NCBI GenBank assembly: GCA_021773815.1
Contig: JAJFJS010000067.1
Coordinates: forward strand, 82,819 to 146,818
DNA length: 64,000 nt
Direction: 5' to 3'
Source: Gammaproteobacteria bacterium
Lineage (GTDB): Bacteria; Pseudomonadota; Gammaproteobacteria; Steroidobacterales; GCA-2729495
Shown here: positions 58,783 to 64,000 of the stretch, piece by piece
How the letters are laid out: each line of letters begins with the position of its first letter
How positions within the stretch are numbered: position 1 is the first letter of the stretch
Program-made: the position numbers and the translations under genes
The notes under the pieces: generated by a model
What the model was told of the DNA's origin: nothing
Databases searched by the model: none
Seen by the model: only the letters and a program-made list of their open reading frames with translations

Positions 58783-60555
58783 TCAGCGCCCGCGAGCAAA
58801 CAGGCTATCGAGTTGCTGCTTCGTCAACAGCGTCCAGGTCGGACGGCCGTGATTGCACTGATCGCTGCGCTCGGTCGCCTCCATGTCACGCAGCAACGCA
58901 TTCATCTCGTCGAGCGACAACGGCCGGTTGGCTCGCACGGAGCCGTGGCAGGCCATGCCGGCCAGTACCGCGTCGGTCAGGTCATCAATCCGCTCACTCG
59001 ACCCGTGTTCCTGCAGATCGCTGAGCAGGTCGCGCAACACGTGCTCCGGGTCGGCGCCGCGCAGCAGGGTCGGCACCGCACGAATAGTCACCGCTTTCGG
59101 GCTGCTGCGATCGACTTCCAGACCCGCCCGCAACAGGAATTCCCGGTGCTGTTCGGCCAGATCCGCCTCGTGCTCGGCAACGGCAACCGCCAGCGGCACC
59201 AGTAACGGCTGCATCTGCAATCCTTCCCCGCGGACGGCAGCCTTGAGCTTCTCATACGTAACCCGTTCGTGTGCCGCATGGGCATCAACGATCACGAGAC
59301 CCGCCTCGTTCTGCGCCAGGATAAATGCGCCGTGGATGTGCGCGAGCGCAAAACCGAGCGGCGGGATGTCTTCGTCCTCCCGGTCCGCAACGGCGCCGAG
59401 CGGTGTGTTGGTCACGAGACCGGCGTAGGCATCCAGCGCTGCGCCCGTTCGAACGCCGAGTGGCAATCCCGCCTGACGGCGCAGCGCACCGGCGCCGGCG
59501 CCACCGACCGACCGATCACCAGGCACCGGCGCGAAAGATGCCGACGCCGCGCGGTCCACGGCCCTTTCGGCGAGCGCTGCCTCGACGGTGCGGCGAATAA
59601 AATCATGCACGGTACGGCTGTCGCGAAAGCGCACTTCCTGTTTTGTCGGATGCGCATTCACGTCCACTAGTTCGGGATCCATATCCAGGTACAGCACGAA
59701 CGCCGGCTGCCGGCCATGGGCCAGCACATCACGATATCCGGCCCGCACCGCATGTGCCATCACGCGATCGCGCACCGACCGGCCGTTCAGGAAGAAATGC
59801 TGCAAATCCGTCTGCGAACGCGAGAAAGTCGGCCGCGCAATCCAGCCGGTCAGACAGAGTCCCCCGGCCTCACGCTCCACGTAAACCGTATGATCGACGA
59901 ATGCCTGACCACAGATTTTCGCCAAACGCCGTTCTTTTTCCGCCATCGTCACCGCGGACGGGACATCGAGCACCGTCTTATGGTCGTGCGTCAGGCGCAA
60001 GGCCGCCGAGAACCGGCTCAGCGCGATTTTTTCCGCCACCTTGCGAATGTGGCCGAACTCCGTTTGCGGCGTCTTCAGGAATCGACGCCGCGCCGGAGTA
60101 TTGAAGAACAGGTCCCGAACCTCGACCGAGGTACCAACGGGATGGGCGGCGGGCTTCGGCGCCTGGAGCTCGCCGCTTTCCGTATCCATCGACCATGCCG
60201 ATGTCTCATCACGCCGGCACGAGACCATCCGCAGGCGCGAAACGGATGCAATACTCGGCAGCGCTTCGCCACGAAACCCGAGCGAGGCGACGCGCTCGAG
60301 ATCTTCCAGGCTGGCAATCTTGCTGGTCGCATGGCGCGCCAGCGCCAGCGGCAACTCGTCGGGCGTCATGCCGCTGCCGTTATCTCGCACGCGACACAGC
60401 TTCATGCCGCCCTTCTCTATATCGAGTTCGATACGACTCGCACCGGCATCAAGGCTGTTCTCAAGCAACTCCTTGACGACCGACGCCGGGCGTTCGACCA
60501 CTTCTCCGGCGGCAATCTGGTTGATCAAGTGGGGCGGCAGTTGATGAATCGTCAT
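58783..60555 (-). CDS. mutL: DNA mismatch repair protein MutL
   Basis: 590 residues. The N-terminal GHKL ATPase domain shows IAAGEVVERPASVVKELLENSLDAGA, DNGSGM, ATSKI and GFRGEALPSIASVSRL. The C-terminal domain contains DAHAAHERVTYE, close to the endonuclease motif DQHA(x)2E(x)4E, and also ACHGSVRANRP and CNHGRPTW, metal-binding motifs of endonuclease-type MutL. That suggests a MutL that nicks DNA itself, as in Gammaproteobacteria without MutH. Confidence 0.96.
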   Translation of the reverse strand: MTIHQLPPHLINQIAAGEVVERPASVVKELLENSLDAGASRIELDIEKGGMKLCRVRDNGSGMTPDELPLALARHATSKIASLEDLERVASLGFRGEALPSIASVSRLRMVSCRRDETSAWSMDTESGELQAPKPAAHPVGTSVEVRDLFFNTPARRRFLKTPQTEFGHIRKVAEKIALSRFSAALRLTHDHKTVLDVPSAVTMAEKERRLAKICGQAFVDHTVYVEREAGGLCLTGWIARPTFSRSQTDLQHFFLNGRSVRDRVMAHAVRAGYRDVLAHGRQPAFVLYLDMDPELVDVNAHPTKQEVRFRDSRTVHDFIRRTVEAALAERAVDRAASASFAPVPGDRSVGGAGAGALRRQAGLPLGVRTGAALDAYAGLVTNTPLGAVADREDEDIPPLGFALAHIHGAFILAQNEAGLVIVDAHAAHERVTYEKLKAAVRGEGLQMQPLLVPLAVAVAEHEADLAEQHREFLLRAGLEVDRSSPKAVTIRAVPTLLRGADPEHVLRDLLSDLQEHGSSERIDDLTDAVLAGMACHGSVRANRPLSLDEMNALLRDMEATERSDQCNHGRPTWTLLTKQQLDSLFARGR

Positions 60556-60712
60556 GGTTCGATTCTTTCAGAATCCCGCCGGAAATAGAATCCGGATAAA
60601 GAATCGCAGCGGTCACGCCAGACCGTGATCGTGGTTCACCCGGCATCGCGAACCGCCATTCCCGGCAGACCGGGGCGATCTGAAGAATTCTTCCAGCGGG
60701 CTGCCAGGCAGG

Positions 60713-62128
60713 CTAAATATCGTGTGCGCGCGGAATATGCAGTACGCGACCGACGACGATCTTGTCGTTCGGCAGCCGGTTGGCCGCCCGGATCAGCCGC
60801 ACCGGCACGCGGTATTGATCGGCGATGCCGCTCAGCGTATCGCCGCGCGTGATCACATGCTCGACCATCCGCACCGGACCGCGATCCTGCATGACCTGCG
60901 CCATGCGCGTCCCGATCGGGGGATTGGCGGCAAAATATTGCCGTATACCGTCAAACATCGCCCGCGCCAGTCGCTGGCGATACTGGCGGCTGGTCAGATT
61001 ATTCTCGTCGCTCGGATTGGAAATATACGCCGTTTCAATCAGCACCGACGGTACGTCCGGCGACTTCAACACCAGGAACGGCGCCTGCTGGACCTGACGT
61101 TTGCGCACCTTCGTGACGGTGCTGATCTGTTGCAGGATTTCGGCGCCGACGTCGATGCTGGTGCTCAACGCGGCGTTCTGCGACAGGTCAATCAGCACCG
61201 AAGCCAGCGTCTGATCCTTGTCGGTCAGGCTGACACCGCCGATCAGGTCGGCCGCATTCTCGCGTTCGGCCAGGCGCTTCGACGCCTCGTCCGAGGCGCC
61301 CTTGGACGACAGCACATACACCGTCGCGCCGCGGACCCGACGGTCCTTGAACGCATCGGCGTGAATCGACACGAACAGGTCGGACTCGGCGGCCCGCGCC
61401 GATTCCATGCGGTGCCGCAATTGTATAAAACGGTCGCCGTCACGCGTCAGGTGCGCACGCATATACGGATCGGCATCGATCATCGCGGCCAGTTCCTGGC
61501 TGATGCGCAGCACGACATCTTTTTCCCGGACACCGGTCGGCCCGTGCGCGCCCGGATCCTTGCCCCCGTGTCCCGGATCAATCGAAATAATGATATCCCG
61601 GCCGACCGGCGCGGCGGCCCGCGGACTAACGGCGGCCTGCGACGGCGCCTTCCTGACGGTGCGCGGCGTGCCGAGCGGCATCAGATCGACGACCAGGCGA
61701 TCGCCCTGCGCTCCGTTGGCGGCCAGCAGGAAACTGCGCGGCCTCGCCGGCGTGGCCATATCGAGCACAATCCGGACACTGCCGTCGCGACGATTCGCGG
61801 TGCGAATGCGCTGGACCGCACCTGTGCCGCCAGGTAACGGCAATGCCGAACGCTCGATGCGTGCCGGCATGATGTCGATGACGACCCGGTCGGGTTTGGA
61901 CAGCGTGAAGACTTTGTGTTCGACGCGACGATTCAGGTCCAGCGCCACGCGCGTCTTGCCGGCCTCGGTCGCGATCCGGATACCGGAGACCTCGACGACC
62001 GGCGCCGCAGCCGCAGCCGCAGACGCGGCAACAGAAAGCAACGCGACGATCGCAATCATCGCGACACAGTGACCGAACGCGGAACACCGATGACTCAGGC
62101 GCCCGCAACTCGCGCGAAACTCCAACAT
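60713..62128 (-). CDS. amiC: N-acetylmuramoyl-L-alanine amidase with AMIN and LysM domains
   Basis: Periplasmic amidase that cuts septal peptidoglycan for cell separation. Signal peptide (MIAIVALLSVAASAAAAA), AMIN domain (VVEVSGIRIATEAGKTRVALDL), amidase_3 domain with Zn ligands in SIDPGHGGKDPGAHGPTGVREKDVVLRIS and HADAF, and an ETAYISNPSDEN motif. A C-terminal LysM (VITRGDTLSGIADQYRVPVRLIRAANRL) ends it. 471 residues. The symbol is by analogy; AmiB is equally possible since the E. coli gene next to mutL is amiB. Confidence 0.93.
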   Translation of the reverse strand: MLEFRASCGRLSHRCSAFGHCVAMIAIVALLSVAASAAAAAAPVVEVSGIRIATEAGKTRVALDLNRRVEHKVFTLSKPDRVVIDIMPARIERSALPLPGGTGAVQRIRTANRRDGSVRIVLDMATPARPRSFLLAANGAQGDRLVVDLMPLGTPRTVRKAPSQAAVSPRAAAPVGRDIIISIDPGHGGKDPGAHGPTGVREKDVVLRISQELAAMIDADPYMRAHLTRDGDRFIQLRHRMESARAAESDLFVSIHADAFKDRRVRGATVYVLSSKGASDEASKRLAERENAADLIGGVSLTDKDQTLASVLIDLSQNAALSTSIDVGAEILQQISTVTKVRKRQVQQAPFLVLKSPDVPSVLIETAYISNPSDENNLTSRQYRQRLARAMFDGIRQYFAANPPIGTRMAQVMQDRGPVRMVEHVITRGDTLSGIADQYRVPVRLIRAANRLPNDKIVVGRVLHIPRAHDI

Positions 62129-62234
62129 GCTCCCGTCGACCCCCGACAGCCGCGCTTAATGTGCGTGGCACCCAGATAACATAATCACATTCGTAGGAAA
62201 ATTATATGGATACAGACACTTTCTACAACCCCTT

Positions 62235-62708
62235 TTAGTAAATTTTTTGCAATGCAACGAGATTCCCAACCGCCGACAACGGCACGAGGCGCAATGCGCG
62301 CCCGGCGGCATCGATGGCCAGCTCGACCCGCAGGTCTGCCCCCGGCAGCCGGTCGCCGCCGTTTTCCGGCCATTCGATCAGCAGGATCGTCCCGGGGCCG
62401 GTCAGTTCGGCCAACGCGAGCGCATCGACCTCATCAGGCGACACGAGGCGATACAGGTCGACATGCGCCACCGCATAGCCACCCGCCGTGTACGGCTCGA
62501 CCAGCGTATAGGTAGGGCTCGGCACACGCCCGACGTGGCCGAGACCGCGCAGGAACCCGCGCGCCCACGTTGTTTTGCCGGCGCCCAGGTCGCCGTGCAG
62601 ATACACGACCAGCGACTCGATGCCGGCCGCGCGGACCGCTTGCGCCAGCTCCCCGCCGGCGGACTGGGTAGCGGCATCCGAGTCGAGTTGCAGGGTTGCG
62701 CCGGTCAC
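62235..62708 (-). CDS. tsaE: tRNA threonylcarbamoyladenosine biosynthesis ATPase TsaE
   Basis: P-loop ATPase needed for t6A37 formation with TsaB and TsaD. 157 residues with YLHGDLGAGKTTWARGFLRGLGH (Walker A), PSPTYTLVEPY, AHVDLYRL and LIEWPENGGDRLP. It starts with GTG overlapping the stop of the upstream gene (GTGA). Confidence 0.95.
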   Translation of the reverse strand: MTGATLQLDSDAATQSAGGELAQAVRAAGIESLVVYLHGDLGAGKTTWARGFLRGLGHVGRVPSPTYTLVEPYTAGGYAVAHVDLYRLVSPDEVDALALAELTGPGTILLIEWPENGGDRLPGADLRVELAIDAAGRALRLVPLSAVGNLVALQKIY

Positions 62709-64000
62709 AGGTTCGCTGGATTGAGCACACCGCGCAGCTGCGCGAGCAGATCACCGGCCAGCAACCCGCGCGGGCCGGCCGCCGCGGCCCGGTCGCCGGC
62801 GACGGCATGCGCAAAGGCGGCCGCCGCCGCGGACCGCAGCAGGTCGCCGGGATACTGCGCCAGCAGGCCGGCGCAGATGCCCGTCAACACGTCGCCCATG
62901 CCCGCGGTCGCCATCCCGGGATTGCCGGCGTCGATGACCCAGGGTCTGCAACCGGCGGCGCCGATCAGCGAACCGCGTCCCTTCAGCACAGCCACGCCGC
63001 CGTACCGCTCGTTCAATGCCCGCAGTGCGTCGAGTCGCTCGGCCTGTAACTCGGCTGTCGTCTGCCCGAGCAACCCGGCCGCCTCCCCGGGGTGCGGCGT
63101 CAGGATCCAGTCATCGCGATGCTCGGGGGCGCCAGCCAGCAGGTTCAGCGCATCCGCATCGAGTACCTTGGGTTGTTGGGCCGTGAGGATATGTCGCATC
63201 AAGCCGTGCGCCCAGTCATCCTGACCGAGACCCGGCCCCAGCGCGACGACGCTCGCGCGGGCCAGTAACGCATCGAGGTCGGCGGGCGAGCTTACGCCGC
63301 GCACCATCAATTCGGGACGCCCGGCGCCGACGACGGCGACGGACTCCGGCCGGGTCGCGACACTGACCAGGCCCGCGCCGCTGCGCAAGGCCGCTTCGCC
63401 GGCCAGCCGGGCCGCGCCGGCCATACCGACATTACCACCGACGATCAGCACATGACCGAACCGGCCCTTGTGATCGGTAGCCCGGCGCGGCAGCAGCAGC
63501 GCGGCCAGGTCGTCGGCGCCGAAGCGCTCCAGCGCCGGATCGATATGCGCGACCGCGTCAAACGGTATCTCGAGGTCATGAAAACAGACCTCGCCGACAT
63601 GGTCCGGTCCGGCGCCGAGATAAAACCCCTGCTTGCGGCCGACGAAGGTCACGGTCAGCCGGGCGTGGACGGCAGCGCCCATGACCGCCCCGGTCGCGCC
63701 GTTGAGGCCCGACGGCACGTCCACGGCGACGACCGGCAGGTCCGTGGCATTGATCGCCTCGATCGCCTCCCGCCAGACGCCGGTGACGGGCCGGTCGATG
63801 CCGGTGCCCAGCATCGCATCGACAATCAGATCCGGATGCGCCGCCCAGGCCGCAGCCATCGCGACGACTTCGCCGCTGGCCTGAAAATCATCAAACGCCG
63901 TGCGCGCATCGCCGCGCAATGTCTGCGGATCCGCAATGGCAACCACCGAAACACCGATCCCGGCAGCGCGGGCCAGGCGCGCGATGACATAGCCGTCACC
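62705..64000 (-). CDS. nnr: Bifunctional NAD(P)HX epimerase / ADP-dependent dehydratase (5' end outside window)
   Basis: Repairs hydrated NADH and NADPH. The visible C-terminal part is the dehydratase (KGRFGHVLIVGGNVGMAGAARLAGEAALRSGAGLVSVATR, ILTPHPGEAAGLLG, GNPGMATAGMGDVLTGICAGLL). Upstream is the epimerase (VDAMLGTGIDRPVTGVWREAIEAIN, VPSGLNGATG, GDGYVIARLARAAGI at the window edge). It remains open to base 64000, so the N-terminus lies beyond. Fusion of both domains is normal in bacteria. Confidence 0.94.
   Translation of the reverse strand, partial: GDGYVIARLARAAGIGVSVVAIADPQTLRGDARTAFDDFQASGEVVAMAAAWAAHPDLIVDAMLGTGIDRPVTGVWREAIEAINATDLPVVAVDVPSGLNGATGAVMGAAVHARLTVTFVGRKQGFYLGAGPDHVGEVCFHDLEIPFDAVAHIDPALERFGADDLAALLLPRRATDHKGRFGHVLIVGGNVGMAGAARLAGEAALRSGAGLVSVATRPESVAVVGAGRPELMVRGVSSPADLDALLARASVVALGPGLGQDDWAHGLMRHILTAQQPKVLDADALNLLAGAPEHRDDWILTPHPGEAAGLLGQTTAELQAERLDALRALNERYGGVAVLKGRGSLIGAAGCRPWVIDAGNPGMATAGMGDVLTGICAGLLAQYPGDLLRSAAAAAFAHAVAGDRAAAAGPRGLLAGDLLAQLRGVLNPANL

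Overview
The window comes from a GC-rich gammaproteobacterium, probably not an enterobacterium. Two conserved chromosomal blocks frame it, both read on the minus strand. The right block (about 52.4-64 kb) is NAD(P)HX dehydratase/epimerase, tsaE, amidase, mutL, miaA, hfq, hflX, hflK, hflC, a DUF2065 gene and purA. The left block (about 0.8-8.8 kb) is rnr, rlmB, rpsF, rpsR, a membrane protein, rplI, dnaB and alr. In many Gammaproteobacteria these are one near-continuous cluster (purA, then rnr, rlmB, rpsF). I cannot name a genus from the sequence alone.

Between purA and rnr lie about 43.6 kb of mostly accessory DNA. Its left edge is a tRNA-Leu(CAG) gene (9123-9209) beside the 5' half of a second, different tRNA-Leu(CAG) (from 8934). 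That is what a tRNA-targeted integration hotspot looks like. No intact integrase is visible. The block is scarred by a Fic pseudogene, an IS3-family remnant, EamA, beta-phosphoglucomutase, alpha-glucan phosphorylase and superoxide dismutase fragments, a frameshifted flavin/deazaflavin oxidoreductase, and several short dispersed repeats.

Layout of the accessory block, left to right: (1) 9.25-14.2 kb, AT-richer DNA with a B12-binding radical SAM enzyme and a phytoene-desaturase/retinol-saturase-like oxidoreductase, then the Fic pseudogene; (2) 14.2-16.4 kb, a PA2778/PA2779-type pair and the IS3 remnant; (3) 16.4-23.5 kb, a GH130 glycoside phosphorylase, an APC permease, two small membrane proteins, and a copper module (CopB-type ATPase, DUF302 protein, Met/His-rich exported protein); (4) 24.3-32.4 kb, a complete N-type F1Fo-ATPase operon atpDCQRBEFAG headed by a DUF2254 membrane protein, with a sodium-type ion site in the c subunit; (5) 32.7-38.2 kb, a phosphoketolase, acetate kinase, transaldolase set; (6) 38.4-45.2 kb, an envelope-stress group (AI-2E family transporter, YqjK/YqjE/YqjD-like set, SYLF protein, glycine-zipper protein, OmpA-like and DUF4398 lipoproteins) next to two Crp/Fnr regulators with palindromic operator candidates between them; (7) 45.9-52.4 kb, mixed genes (ferritin-like protein, exported MsrA, hydrolase, lipoprotein) that look more like host sequence.

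Read together, the block suits survival under energy or oxygen limitation and metal stress: substrate-level ATP from phosphoketolase and acetate kinase, an auxiliary probably Na+-coupled ATPase, copper export, and envelope maintenance, possibly controlled by the Crp/Fnr pair. The functional integration is inference; the gene identities are mostly clear. The strongest leads are the N-ATPase with its coupling-ion motif, the tRNA-Leu hotspot, the radical SAM/FAD-oxidoreductase cassette, and the operator-like palindromes beside the Crp/Fnr genes.
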